NCBI GenBank assembly: GCA_028875575.1 | Contig: JAPPDF010000035.1 | Span: 1-64,000 of the forward strand | Length of the DNA stretch: 64,000 nt | DNA from: Acidobacteriota bacterium | GTDB lineage: Bacteria; Acidobacteriota; Terriglobia; Versatilivoradales; Versatilivoraceae | Direction: 5' to 3' | Shown: in pieces, positions 1 through 9,800 of the stretch | How the letters are laid out: every line of letters begins with the position of its first letter | Position numbering within the stretch: the first letter of the stretch is position 1 | Made by a program: the position numbers and the translations under genes | The notes under the pieces: model-generated | What the model saw: only the letters and a program-made list of their open reading frames with translations | Told to the model about the DNA's origin: nothing | Databases searched by the model: none

Positions 1-33
1 GCTCTATCCTCCTCGATCGATACCCTATCAGCG

Positions 34-80
34 TGTAAACCATGTTTGCGGTTTAGGGTGTAAAGGATGAATGCGGTCTG
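34..80. repeat. 47-bp direct repeat, copy 1
   Basis: This unit begins TGTAAACCATGTT and contains TGTAAAGGATG. It recurs at 160-206 with roughly ten mismatches. The paired TGTAAA phrases resemble terminal sequences of degraded insertion elements, but no transposase gene lies nearby, so origin is inference. No gene is supported anywhere in 1-433. Confidence 0.6.
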
Positions 81-92
81 TACCTCTCAACG

Positions 93-240
93 ACTCCCCT
101 CCAGGGGGGAGTGATTCTTGAGGCCAGCACGAGACTTCTTGCCCGATTGCTGGGCGGGATGTAAACCATGTTCCCGGCCTTATGTGTAAAGGATGTTTGC
201 GGTTTGCAACGCGAGAATAACTCCCCCCTTGAGGGGGAGT
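93..240. repeat. two CCCC/GGGG hairpins
   Basis: Two short palindromes with the same core lie here. One at 93-112 has arms ACTCCCC and GGGGAGT; the other at 220-240 has arms ACTCCCCC and GGGGGAGT. The second is followed to about 290 by a purine-rich tail. Their repetition beside the 47-bp direct repeats suggests dispersed REP-like intergenic repeats rather than terminators, because no T-run follows either hairpin. Confidence 0.5.
160..206. repeat. 47-bp direct repeat, copy 2
   Basis: Second copy of the unit at 34-80. The start TGTAAACCATGTT and the internal TGTAAAGGATG are conserved, while the bases between them have drifted. Both copies have the same orientation and are 126 bp apart start to start. 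Confidence 0.6.
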
Positions 241-433
241 CGCAGAAGCCGAGCCGAATGGCGAAGGCTGATGCGGTGGGGGGCAATTACTCCTTGCCTT
301 GGGACGGGGCAGAGGGCAGTATGAGGGCTCTCACATGCGGCGTTTGGATGGAGACCATCCGGTCCGGCAGGCCGGAATGGCTCGAATGCCGCCTGGAGTC
401 CAAGTTTGTGACAATCAAAGGAGTAAACCGACC

Positions 434-2158
434 ATGAAACGCCGAACTTTCTTAAGAACCGTTGGCGCCGCGGCACCCGGAGCTTTGGCCACACCTCTGG
501 TCACTGCGGCGGCAGCCGGTCCGTCACCCTCCAAGGACTCCCGGCGTTCCGGGGATCCGCGTGTCTTCTTCTTCGACGACGGGCGCCACGCCGCCGACCT
601 CTACTGCTTCGAACCCCCGGTGACCCCGTCCGATCACGCCTTCATCGTAGACCAACTCGCCAGCAGCGGCGTGGACGCCTTTGTCTATTTCGCCGGCGTC
701 GAAGGGGGCACCATGCTCTATGACAGCAAGGTGGCTCAGATGTGGGGAGCGGAGGTCAAGCAATGGACTCACTATGTCTGGTATCGGGCGGGGCGGATAT
801 TGAAGCAGCTCGTCGAGGACGGCCACGATCCCCTCAAGATCCTGGTGGACCGCTGTCACCAGCAGGGAATTCTGATGATCGCCAGTACCTGGGTGAGCCT
901 GCAGGGAGGGACCCGGGAAGCAAACGAAGGCCTGGGCCGATGGTCGGCCTTCGCCATGGACAACCCGCGGTTCCACGTGGGAGATGATCCCGATCCCCGG
1001 GCCAAGGACATCAACAAGACGCGCTTCAATTTCATGCACAAGGCGGTGCGGGAGGAACGGTTTCCGGTTTTCGAGGAGTTGCTTTCCCGCTATGAAACCG
1101 ATGGCATCGAGCTGAATCTGACCTCGTCCACGCCCTTCTGCCGTTTCGACCAGGCCGGGGAGCTGGCCCCGGTGATGACCCGATGGATCCGGGAACTGCG
1201 CAAGGTGGCTGACAAGGCCCAGCAGGCGCAAGGGCGGCGAAAGCGCATCTACGCCCGCGTCCCGGCTCACCCGGACGCCTGGAAGCTGGTGGGCTACGAG
1301 GTCCCCACCTGGATTTCGGAGAACCTGGTGGACGGTCTCTTCTGCGAGGGCAGCTACACCGAGGACGAGGGCATCGTGCAGGACGTGGATTGCACCCAGG
1401 TGGTGAAGCTCACCCGGGGGACCGGAACCCGTGCCTACTTTTCCATGCACAATGGGCTGGGCCGGCAGTTTGCCCGATGGGCCACCCCCGAAATGGTCTG
1501 GGCCGGCGCCGCCACCGCCTACGATCAGGGAGTGGACGGCGTCGCCATGGCCGACCACCTCTGGACCCCCCAGGGATGGCCCTGGACGGCCCAGGAATAC
1601 GATACCCTGCGCCTGCTGCCCCACCCGGAACTGTTGGCCACTGCCGACAAGCTCTACATGGTTCGGACCCGCAAGGAACGGGACACCTCCATGGACTGGC
1701 TGTCCGACAGGACCCAGGGTCTACCCCAGGAGATTGCCGAAGGGGCGTCGGCCGAGGTTTCCTTTCCAATGGCCGATGACATCGAGCACTGGCGAAAGCT
1801 GGGACGGGTTCGCTCGGTGGTCCTGAGGGTGCGCCTCGGAGGCATCATCCCGACCATCGATCAGGTCAGGGTCGAGTTCAATGGCCAGGTACTCCCCGAT
1901 TCCATCCTGCAGAAGGTGGACATGACCTATCGGCTGGTGGGCCAGGATTCCCTCTCCCATTCCATCGGACCCTACGGGTACGGCTACGACTACCATCTGG
2001 GTCCGGAGTTCACGCCCACGAAGGGACGCAACACCCTGAAGGTCACCGTCCTGAAGCGGGATCGCGACATCAAGGGGAACCTCTCCCTGGACCGCGTCGA
2101 CTGCAGAGTGGCCTATCGTCGCCACCGCCACTTCGAAGAGCGGCCCATTGAGTATTGA
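434..2158 (+). CDS. Tat-exported TIM-barrel-like protein, possible glycoside hydrolase
   Basis: The 574-residue protein starts at the ATG at 434, which places a twin-arginine signal (RRTFLRTVG) at the N-terminus; the frame is open upstream to 299 but that extension looks non-coding. After the signal come Asp/His-rich strands (FFFDDGRHAAD) and a segment DGIELNLTSS near residue 225, typical of a barrel strand in TIM-barrel glycosidase-like proteins. The last roughly 130 residues look like a beta-sandwich (FNGQVLPDS, GRNTLKVTVLKRD). A paralogue, also 574 residues, lies at 34111-35835 and shares these landmarks. No substrate can be assigned. The neighbouring sugar kinase on the opposite strand fits a carbohydrate context. 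Confidence 0.6.
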   Translation: MKRRTFLRTVGAAAPGALATPLVTAAAAGPSPSKDSRRSGDPRVFFFDDGRHAADLYCFEPPVTPSDHAFIVDQLASSGVDAFVYFAGVEGGTMLYDSKVAQMWGAEVKQWTHYVWYRAGRILKQLVEDGHDPLKILVDRCHQQGILMIASTWVSLQGGTREANEGLGRWSAFAMDNPRFHVGDDPDPRAKDINKTRFNFMHKAVREERFPVFEELLSRYETDGIELNLTSSTPFCRFDQAGELAPVMTRWIRELRKVADKAQQAQGRRKRIYARVPAHPDAWKLVGYEVPTWISENLVDGLFCEGSYTEDEGIVQDVDCTQVVKLTRGTGTRAYFSMHNGLGRQFARWATPEMVWAGAATAYDQGVDGVAMADHLWTPQGWPWTAQEYDTLRLLPHPELLATADKLYMVRTRKERDTSMDWLSDRTQGLPQEIAEGASAEVSFPMADDIEHWRKLGRVRSVVLRVRLGGIIPTIDQVRVEFNGQVLPDSILQKVDMTYRLVGQDSLSHSIGPYGYGYDYHLGPEFTPTKGRNTLKVTVLKRDRDIKGNLSLDRVDCRVAYRRHRHFEERPIEY

Positions 2159-2190
2159 GGGCTGGTGAGATCCATGGGATGGCGCCGGCC

Positions 2191-3705
2191 TCAGCCGGCC
2201 AGGGTGTGGTAGACCGGTTGGAGTTGTTGCTGGATCTCCCGGTAGCGCTGGAAGAGCGCGATGTAGCCTCGGGCCCGCTCCGGATCGGGTGAAACGGTTT
2301 CCAGCTCCTGCCGGGACCCGGCCAGCGCCTGGGAGACATCCGGGTAGAGGCCGATGCCCACCAGTCCCAGCAGCGCCGCGCCGTATGCGGAATCCGTCAC
2401 CCGCGAAACCTGCAGGGGTTTCCCCAGCACGTCGCAGACGATCCGGGTCCACAGCCTGCCCGCCGTACCGCCGCCCACCACAGTGATGGTTCCCCCCGGG
2501 CCGCCCAGGTCATCCAGCACGCCCATCGCGTCCCGCAGGGAGAAGGCCGTGCCCTCGTAGGCGGCGCGAACGAAGTGCTCGGGGCAATGGCCGAAGGTGG
2601 CTCCGGAAAAGCTGGCCCGCAGCCGGCCGTCCCAGTAGGGGCAGCGCTCGCCCGAAAGGTAGGGGTGGAAGAACAGCCCCTCGGCTCCCTGCGGAACGGT
2701 TTCCACATCCGGATCCCACTCCTGGAAGGTTCCCGGCCGGCCGGAGCCGACGCTCCGGAACACCCACTGGAGGGCTGAAGTGCAGGAGTTGGTGCCGGCC
2801 TGAGAGTACCAGAGGGGAGACACGGGATGAGGGTAGCTGATGAGCCCGGGGTGAGGACGAGCCTCCTCCAGCACCAGGTGAATTCCTCCCGCCGTGGCCA
2901 GCCTCAGCAGGCAGTCGCCGGGCCGCACCACCCCGGCTCCGTAGGTCTCAGCCGCACTGTCCAGGGTCCCGTTGATCACCGGCACCCCGGAAGGGATTCC
3001 CAGCGCCTCGGCCGCAGCCGCCGCCAGCGAGCCGACCTTGGCCGTGGAAGGGAGCACCCGGGGCAGCACACCGGACGTCAGCCCCAGTGGCTCCAGCAAA
3101 GGCTCGGACCAACCTCCAGTATGAGCGTCCAGGAGCATGGAGGACAGGGCGGTGGCGGGATCGGTCGTCCAGCGGCCCGTGAGCCACTGGGACAGGTAAT
3201 CCTTGGAAAGGACTACCCGGCGGATCTTGGACCACACCTCCGGTTCCTGCCGTCGCACCCACAGTAGCTGAGGCAGGGTCCACGTGGGAGAGACGCTGTT
3301 GTGAGACAACCTGAAGATCTCCTCGCCACGCTGAGACTTCAGCTCCTCCACCTCGTTCAGGGAGCGCTGGTCATACCAGAGGATGGCGTTTCTGAGGGAA
3401 TTTCCGCCGGTATCCAGCAGCACCGGAATGTGGGCGGCGCTGGAAAGGCAGATACCTCCGACCTGATCGGGTGTGACAGGGCTTTCCAAGAAAAGCCGGC
3501 GGGTAGCCTCGATAGCCGCGGGCACCCAGTGGTCGGGATCCTGTTCGGCCCAGCCGGCCCGCGGGGTGAGGGTGGGATAGCCGGCGCTACGCGCCCCCAG
3601 GTGCCGGCCGGAAGCGTCAACCGCGCACACCTTGCAGGACGAGGTTCCCAGGTCGATCCCCAACAGGTAGGGAGGGCGACCGGGCTGGACAGTGTCGGTG
3701 CTCAT
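2191..3705 (-). CDS. FGGY-family carbohydrate kinase (xylulokinase-like)
   Basis: This 504-residue protein has the length and landmarks of FGGY kinases, which phosphorylate a sugar or polyol using ATP in the cytoplasm. The N-terminal phosphate-binding loop reads GIDLGTSSCK at about residues 15-24, and the C-terminal ATP-binding segment reads VVGGGTAGRLW near residue 410. GWAEQDPDHW near residue 55 is also typical of the XylB branch. The start is an ATG at 3705 with a GAGGAC ribosome-binding site. It converges with the secreted protein at 434 and is followed on the same strand by no other kinase-pathway gene. Xylulose is the commonest substrate of close relatives, but the family is broad. Confidence 0.8.
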   Translation of the reverse strand: MSTDTVQPGRPPYLLGIDLGTSSCKVCAVDASGRHLGARSAGYPTLTPRAGWAEQDPDHWVPAAIEATRRLFLESPVTPDQVGGICLSSAAHIPVLLDTGGNSLRNAILWYDQRSLNEVEELKSQRGEEIFRLSHNSVSPTWTLPQLLWVRRQEPEVWSKIRRVVLSKDYLSQWLTGRWTTDPATALSSMLLDAHTGGWSEPLLEPLGLTSGVLPRVLPSTAKVGSLAAAAAEALGIPSGVPVINGTLDSAAETYGAGVVRPGDCLLRLATAGGIHLVLEEARPHPGLISYPHPVSPLWYSQAGTNSCTSALQWVFRSVGSGRPGTFQEWDPDVETVPQGAEGLFFHPYLSGERCPYWDGRLRASFSGATFGHCPEHFVRAAYEGTAFSLRDAMGVLDDLGGPGGTITVVGGGTAGRLWTRIVCDVLGKPLQVSRVTDSAYGAALLGLVGIGLYPDVSQALAGSRQELETVSPDPERARGYIALFQRYREIQQQLQPVYHTLAG

Positions 3706-3789
3706 CGGTCCTCGGTTCTCAGCCCGGAAACCGGCGCATGACCGGAGACAGGGCGGTGGGTGGAAGGCTCCGGGGAAGGCCGATCCGGA

Positions 3790-4725
3790 CTACCGGACCG
3801 CCCCCGCCCTTTCCACCCGGGTCAGGCCGTGCTGCTCCAGGAATTCAGTGATGATGGTGTGGGCCCGCAGTGTCTCTTCGGGACTGAAGGGCCCGTGGGG
3901 TCCCTCGGGAATGGTCACCAGGCGATTGGGGACGCCGGCCTCGGTCAGGGCCCCGTGCAACCGAACGGCCTGCTGGTAGGGGACCAGCGGATCGTTCTCG
4001 CCGTGAACCGTCAGGATGGGGGGCAGGCCCGGGCGGACGTAGGTCAGCGGAGAGACCCTTTTGGCCAGCGACTCCCTGTCCGGCCGCACTCCCAGCCAAC
4101 GCAGCGCGTACCGCTGAATATTGTCTCCCTGGATCAGATCCAGCACGTCGGTGATGCCGTACCAGTTGACGATGGCCGCCACCTTGGGCTCTCCCTTCCC
4201 CAGGCAGCGGTAGTCCAGTCCGGCCTCACTCGTCAGCATGCCGGTGGTCAGGGCCAGGTGCCCCCCGGCCGAATGGCCGGAGACCACGATGCGGTCGGGA
4301 TCCAGATTGTACCGGCCGGCATTGTCCACAACCCACCGCAGGGCGCAGCGGCAGTCCTCCACCGCCCCCGGCGCCAGGGAAACTCCGCTCAGCCGGTACT
4401 CGACGTTCACCACCGCCCACCCCATCTCCAGGTAGGGCAGAAGCCGCAGTATGGGCTCGTCCTTGTCGCCGGTGTACCAGCCGCCACCGTGAAAGTAGAC
4501 CAGCGTGGGCGCGGGCTCGCTCAGACCGGTCGGCTGGTACAGATCCAGCTCGGCCCGCCAGTTGCTGGCGGTGAGATAAGTGATGTCCGGCTGCACCCGG
4601 TAGTTCTTGAATGCGGTGGCCGCCCAGGCGGCCCTGGGGGAAAGCTGCCCCCAGGCCGGCGAGGCCCAGAGCGCTGCCAGAAGCATTGCCGGAACGCCGG
4701 CTCTCAGAAAAATTCTCCGAAACAC
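3790..4725 (-). CDS. secreted alpha/beta hydrolase (BD-FAE-like esterase)
   Basis: The start is set at a GTG (4725) because GGAGGAGAG lies directly upstream and the resulting protein begins with a clean signal peptide (FLRAGVPAMLLAALWASPAWG). The 311-residue product has the oxyanion motif HGGGW at 79-83, nucleophile elbow GHSAGG (Ser152), acid HGEND (Asp245) and a C-terminal His277 (GPHGPF), so the full Ser-Asp-His triad is present. The family contains acetyl-xylan esterases and carboxylesterases acting on acylated carbohydrates or small esters. It is 84 bp upstream of the FGGY kinase on the same strand in reverse order of transcription, so it could be cotranscribed. The frame stays open to 4818, but that extension lacks a signal sequence. 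Confidence 0.8.
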   Translation of the reverse strand: MFRRIFLRAGVPAMLLAALWASPAWGQLSPRAAWAATAFKNYRVQPDITYLTASNWRAELDLYQPTGLSEPAPTLVYFHGGGWYTGDKDEPILRLLPYLEMGWAVVNVEYRLSGVSLAPGAVEDCRCALRWVVDNAGRYNLDPDRIVVSGHSAGGHLALTTGMLTSEAGLDYRCLGKGEPKVAAIVNWYGITDVLDLIQGDNIQRYALRWLGVRPDRESLAKRVSPLTYVRPGLPPILTVHGENDPLVPYQQAVRLHGALTEAGVPNRLVTIPEGPHGPFSPEETLRAHTIITEFLEQHGLTRVERAGAVR

Positions 4726-4931
4726 CTCTCCTCCTCCCTCGACAAAATCGGAAAACCACACTGAACCCTGGACGAAGTCAACGTCCTTCAGGCCCCCTTC
4801 AACCTCGGTTCCGCGCACCGCCAGCCACGACGGTCAGAGCACCGTTGTCTGTCCATGCCCAACTCGGTTGGTGCTTTGCAACCAGGGCTTACCCTAAAAC
4901 GGTTCTAACCAATCGCGGAGTATTGATGCGT

Positions 4932-4951
4932 GATGCATGTGTAGTAGCATC
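4932..4951. promoter_or_regulatory. candidate antitoxin operator upstream of vapB-like gene
   Basis: An inverted repeat GATGC-N10-GCATC sits 32 bp before the VapB-like start, with an extra TGATGC just upstream. RHH antitoxins usually autoregulate through such palindromes. No clear -35/-10 pair is visible. Confidence 0.35.
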
Positions 4952-4983
4952 GTTATTCAAAGTCTTCCGGTGGAGATTCAACC

Positions 4984-5226
4984 ATGCGAACCACCCTGAA
5001 TATCGACGACGACCTTCTGATTGCCGTCAAGGAAGTCGCAAAACGCGAGTCGAAATCGGCCGGTGCGGTGGTATCGAACCTACTCCGGCAATCTCTGGTT
5101 CCCAGGGAACGGGACGACCCGGGAAGCCGAGCGGAGGAGCTCTGCGCCGAGTTCGGCTTTCGACCGTTCCCCAAACGTGGCGTTGTCGTCACCAACGAAC
5201 TGATCGACCGGCTGCGGACGAAATAG
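4984..5226 (+). CDS. VapB-like ribbon-helix-helix antitoxin
   Basis: The 80-residue protein begins MRTTLNIDDDLL, the strand-plus-helix signature of RHH antitoxins, followed by a helix (AVKEVAKRESKSAGAVVSNLL) and a hydrophilic C-terminal tail ending NELIDRLRTK, the region that normally wraps the toxin. In the family it represses its own operon and neutralises a PIN-domain RNase. The toxin gene that should follow is reduced to a C-terminal remnant (5227-5343), so this is an orphan antitoxin. The start has GGTGGAG upstream. Confidence 0.75.
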   Translation: MRTTLNIDDDLLIAVKEVAKRESKSAGAVVSNLLRQSLVPRERDDPGSRAEELCAEFGFRPFPKRGVVVTNELIDRLRTK

Positions 5227-5343
5227 CTGACTGATCCATTGGCGCTGGCTGTCGAACGGCAAGGCCGGTTCGTTACCTTCGACGCTCGCATCCCGCCAAG
5301 CGTGGTTCCCGGAGCAGACAATCAATCCTTCTACGTGATTTGA
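5227..5343 (+). pseudogene. C-terminal remnant of a VapC PIN toxin
   Basis: Directly after the antitoxin stop, the same frame encodes 38 residues without a start codon: a segment with AVERQGRFVTFDARIP, then VVPGADNQSFYVI and a stop. This matches the C-terminal end of PIN toxins, where a strand VTFD-RI precedes a terminal hydrophobic strand. The catalytic N-terminal part of roughly 100 residues, with its acidic residues, is missing. An internal deletion joining antitoxin to toxin tail is the simplest explanation. Confidence 0.6.
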
Positions 5344-5401
5344 CCCCATTTGCCTCTCGACTCCGCAATTGCAAGTCCGTTCCGGAAGTCCGAAAGAGCC
5401 A

Positions 5402-6844
5402 CTACACCAGAATGTCGTGCACCACGTTGCCATACACGTCGGTGAGGCGCATGTCGCGGCTGCTGAAGTGGTAGGTGAGCCTGGTGTGGTCCAGACCCAG
5501 CAGATGGAGGATGGTGGCATGCAGGTCATGGACATGCACCTTGTTCTCGACCGCGTAGTAGCCATACTCGTCGGTGGCTCCATAGATCGTTCCGGGCTTG
5601 ACGCCACCCCCGGCCAACCACATGGTGAAGCCGAAGGGATTGTGGTCCCGGCCCACCTGGGAGAGGTCGCCGCTATCCGGGGTCTGGGCCGTGGGCGTCC
5701 TCCCGAACTCGCCGCCCCAGACGACCAGTGTCTCATCCAGCAACCCGCGAGCCTTGAGGTCTTTCAAGAGCCCGGCAATGGGCTTGTCGGTCGCCTTGGC
5801 GTTGATGCGGTGGCGCTCTTCCAGACGGATGTGCTGGTCCCAGCGGTCGATCCGCCGCTGGGGGCTGAGGCATTCGATGAAGCGGACACCACGCTCCACC
5901 AGGCGGCGGGCCAGCAGACACTCCCGGCCGAATTCCTCGGTTTCGGGCTCATCCAGTCCGTAGAGCTTCCGGGTCGCTTCCGATTCGTCGCCGAGGTCCA
6001 GCAGCTCCGGGACCGCCGACTGCATGCGGAAGGCCAGTTCGTAGTTGGCGATGGTGGCCTCCAACTGGCTGCCTGCGCCGAAGCGGTCCACCACCCCGGC
6101 ATTCAGCTTGCGGATGAGGTCCAGCTTGTCGAGCTGCAGCTCCGGGGCAGCCTCGCGCGGCCGGATGTCCGCGATCGGGTGGCGCCCCTTGCGAAAGAGG
6201 GTTCCCTGGTAGGAGGCCGGCAAAAAGCCGCTGCCGAACAGGTCCAGGCCTCCGGGCGGAATCATTTCGCTTTCCAGCACAATGAAACCGGGGAGGTTGT
6301 CCGACTCGCTTCCCAAGCCGTAGGTTACCCAGGACCCCAGGCTGGGCCGGCCCTGAAAGCCGGTCCCGGAGTGCATGAAGTAGTTGGCGGCGGTGTGCTC
6401 GGAGTGATCGGCCACCATGGACCGAACGAAGGTCATGTCATCCACGCAAGTGGCCAGATGGGGAAAGAGCTCGCTGACCGCGGCGCCCGAGTGGCCGTAG
6501 CGTTTGAAGTTGTAAGGCGATCCCAGCACCATTCGGCTGATCTGGAAAACAGTGGCCGGCGTCTCCATCCGGATGGGTTGGCCGCTCTCCTTCTGCAGCC
6601 TGGGCTTGGGGTCGAAGGTGTCCATCTGCGACGGCCCCCCGTCCATGAAGAGAAAGATCACCGACTTGGCCTTGGGCGGGTGGTGAGTGACTCGAGGAGC
6701 CAGCGGAGAGGTCGAGGTTCCGGCCGCCAGGCCCTGCTTCTCGGCCAGGAGGCAGGACAGGGCCAGCCCGCCGAAGCCGTTGGCGCACCGCCACAGCATT
6801 TCGCGGCGGGTGATCGCAGGCGAGGATGGATTTGGCCAATGCAT
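5402..6844 (-). CDS. DUF1501 domain protein, Tat-exported
   Basis: The 480-residue protein has a twin-arginine signal (TRREMLWRCANGFGG) and the DUF1501 layout: a metal-dependent sulfatase/alkaline-phosphatase-like fold with FLFMDGGPSQMDTFDPKP near residue 62 and a C-terminal GGEFGRTPTAQ and GRDHNPFGFTMWLAGGGVKPG. Proteins of this family are nearly always encoded after a DUF1549/DUF1553 cytochrome protein, exactly as here: the upstream gene ends 9 bp before this start, so they form one operon. The biochemical role is unknown. Involvement in degradation of complex carbohydrate or other secreted-enzyme systems is suggested for the family but not shown. Confidence 0.85.
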   Translation of the reverse strand: MHWPNPSSPAITRREMLWRCANGFGGLALSCLLAEKQGLAAGTSTSPLAPRVTHHPPKAKSVIFLFMDGGPSQMDTFDPKPRLQKESGQPIRMETPATVFQISRMVLGSPYNFKRYGHSGAAVSELFPHLATCVDDMTFVRSMVADHSEHTAANYFMHSGTGFQGRPSLGSWVTYGLGSESDNLPGFIVLESEMIPPGGLDLFGSGFLPASYQGTLFRKGRHPIADIRPREAAPELQLDKLDLIRKLNAGVVDRFGAGSQLEATIANYELAFRMQSAVPELLDLGDESEATRKLYGLDEPETEEFGRECLLARRLVERGVRFIECLSPQRRIDRWDQHIRLEERHRINAKATDKPIAGLLKDLKARGLLDETLVVWGGEFGRTPTAQTPDSGDLSQVGRDHNPFGFTMWLAGGGVKPGTIYGATDEYGYYAVENKVHVHDLHATILHLLGLDHTRLTYHFSSRDMRLTDVYGNVVHDILV

Positions 6845-6853
6845 GTCAGTCCC

Positions 6854-9800
6854 TCAACGCAGATAGATGAATTCAGCCGAGTTTATCAAGGCGTGCCCCA
6901 GATCGGCCCACACCCGCTGTTCCACGCTCTCCCCGTTTTTCTCCTTCTCGGCCAGTCTGCGGTAGCGGTCCTCCGCTGATGCCGCGAACTGCAGCAAGTC
7001 TTTCAACTCTCGCGGCTCCGGGCGTCGTCCGTAGGCTTCCAGGACCATGCGCGCGGCCCGCCGGCCGGGGTCGGTCTCCTCCACGACCATGCGCCGGGCC
7101 CAGGCCTGAGCTTCTCCCGCAATGAACTCGTTGTTCAGCATCATGAGAGCCTGGGAGGGAACGGTGGAGACTCCTCTGCGCCCGATGGTCGAAATGGGCG
7201 GCGGATAGTCGAAAGCCAGGAACAGGGGCGTCAGGAAGTTGCGGCGGACCTGAACGTAAAGGCTGCGCCGGCCGTTCCCGTCGAGCGGCCCCGACTTGGG
7301 CTTGCCGCGGCCGTCCTGGTAGGGGCTGATGTGGGGCGGCACGCTGGGACCGAACAACTGCCGATCCAGATTGCCGCTCACGGCCAGCACGGAATCGCGG
7401 ACCGCCTCGGCTTCCAGCCTGCGTACGGAGACGTGATGGAGAAGCCGGTTGTCGGGATCGAGCTGCATCGCCCGGGCGTCCCTCCCACCGGACATCCGAT
7501 AGGTGTTGCTCAGCAGAATCAGGCGCTGGACGGCCTTGACCGACCACCCTTCCCCCATGAAGCGATGGGCCAGATAATCCAGCAGCTCGGGATGGCTGGG
7601 CCGGTCGCCCTGCTTGCCGAAATTGTCCACCGAGCGCACCAGGCCTTCCCCGAAGTGGTGTTTCCAGATGCGATTGACCATCACCCGAGCCGTCAGAGGA
7701 TTCCGCGGGTCGACCAGCCGGTCGGCCAACTGCAGCCGGCCGCTTCCTTCCAGGATGGGGGGCTGATCCTTCCCTGCCAGGATCTGCAGGAAGCGGCGCG
7801 GCACTTCCCGGCCCAGGTTCTTGTGATCCCCTCTCAGGTGGACGCGCACATTGCGTGGATCCCTGTCCTGGCTGCTCATGGCGAATCGGGAGGCCGGCAC
7901 CCGGTCGTCCAGAACCTGGCGTTGACCCTGCATCCGTGCCACCGCATCCCGCTCTTCCCGCCACAGGAGAGCGCCGAGGTCTTCCAGGCGGCCGCCGGGA
8001 CTGAGAGAGGCCAGCAGCCAGCGGTGGCCGGGAGCCAATGGGGCCGGGGCGCCCAGGGCTTCCAGGAACAGGTCCCGGTAGGTTCGGGCCAGAGCATCCA
8101 GTGAGGAGGGGTTCCCCGAGACGATCCTTTGCAGCAGGTCCCGGTGGGGTGCATCCAGGTAGAGGGGAGGTTCCTTGGAGTTGGAAAAGACGATCTTGTC
8201 CACAACGATATGCCCGCCGGCACTGCGGTCCAGGATCTCGAAATGGCAGATTCGTCCCACCTGAATGGTCATGCGGGAGGTCTTCCACCGCAGTCGACTG
8301 CCCTGCGGAACGTAGGTCGAGCTTCTCACTCCGTCCGCAATCAGGCTTAGGGCCAGGGCAGGGAAGGGTTGGCCGCCGGAAGACTCCTCCGGTTGGCTGC
8401 CGGCCAGCCTCACATGCAGGTAGATGCCATGATCCCGGTAGTCCCTGGGCAGCTCGGGCAGGGTGAACTTGCGGGACGTCAGGCTGCCCATGAATCGATC
8501 GGATCCAGCTCCAAAGGAGTTGGCCAGGGACTGGCCCTGAAAGTCGCGGAGTGGTTGGTTGGACGCAATCCCCCGCGCCGGTCCGGTCCCGAAGGCCTGT
8601 CCCCGCACGGTCCATCCCTCGAAGTCCGGTTTGCCGAAATCCTCGAAGAGCACATCGACTCGCTCCGGACCTGCGGCCTTGTCATTCCGATCCGGATGAA
8701 ACTTCCCGCCCAATTGGCCGCGAACGGCCTCCATCCCCTCGGCAAAGGAGCCGAAACGGCGGCTGGCCAGTCCGTCGATCAGGGCGGCCAGGGGGTAGAA
8801 CAGATCCTCCGGCTCCCCGCAGGCCTGCCGGAGGGTCTCCACCCAGGCTTGCAACAGGCCGGCATCCAACAGACGCCGGCCGGCCAGCTCAGCCACCGCG
8901 GAGGGCTCGGCCGAGGTCCGAGGGGAGGCCAGCTCGGCCGCCGCCAGCAAGTAGGGCTCGATCTGGCGGGCCATGCTCCAGCGTGCGGGTTTCAGCAGAG
9001 CCTCCATACCGGAGTTCCGATCCTGGATCTGCCGCCGGAGGGAGGCAATCTCTTGCCGCCGGGCGGCCGAATCGATGACCGCCTGGGCGAAATCGGTGCT
9101 GTGCAGAACCCCGGCCAAGGCATAGTAGTCGGCGGTGGGAATGGGATCGAACTTGTGGTCGTGGCAGCGGGCGCAGGCTACTGTCAAGCCCAGGAAGGCC
9201 TTGGAGAGAACGTCGATCTGGTTGTCGACTTCGTCGGCCCGGGCCTTGACGGAGTCAATGGCGCCGTTGAGGCGTTCCCCCAACCAGAAAAAACTGGTGC
9301 TGACCGGAGATTCCCAGTGGATCCCGTCCGGCCCCAAGCGCTTTTCCGGCAAAAGGTCTCCGGCCAGGTGCTCGCGAACGAAGTGGTCATAGGGAACGTC
9401 CTGGTTGAAGGCCCGAACGACGGCGTCCCGGTACCGCCAGACATCGGCCTTGGTGTGGTCGAACTCGTGACCGTTGGTTTCGGCAAAGCTGACCAGATCC
9501 AGCCAATGGCGTCCCCAGCGCTCACCGTAGTGGGGAGAGGAGAGCAACCGGTCCACGACCTTCCGAAAGCTCTCGGGGGAATGATCGGCCTCGAACCGTT
9601 CGACCTCGCTCGCCGAGGGCGGCAGGCCGGTCAGACCGAAGGTCACCCGGCGGAGCCAGCTTCGCTTGTCGGCGGGCGGGGCCGGCGTCAGTCCCTTGGC
9701 CTCCAGCCTGGAGAGCACGAAGGTGTCGACGGGAGAGGAAACCCAGCGGCTATCTTCGACCGCCGGAAGCCGGGGGGGCTCGATGGGCCGGAAAGACCAG

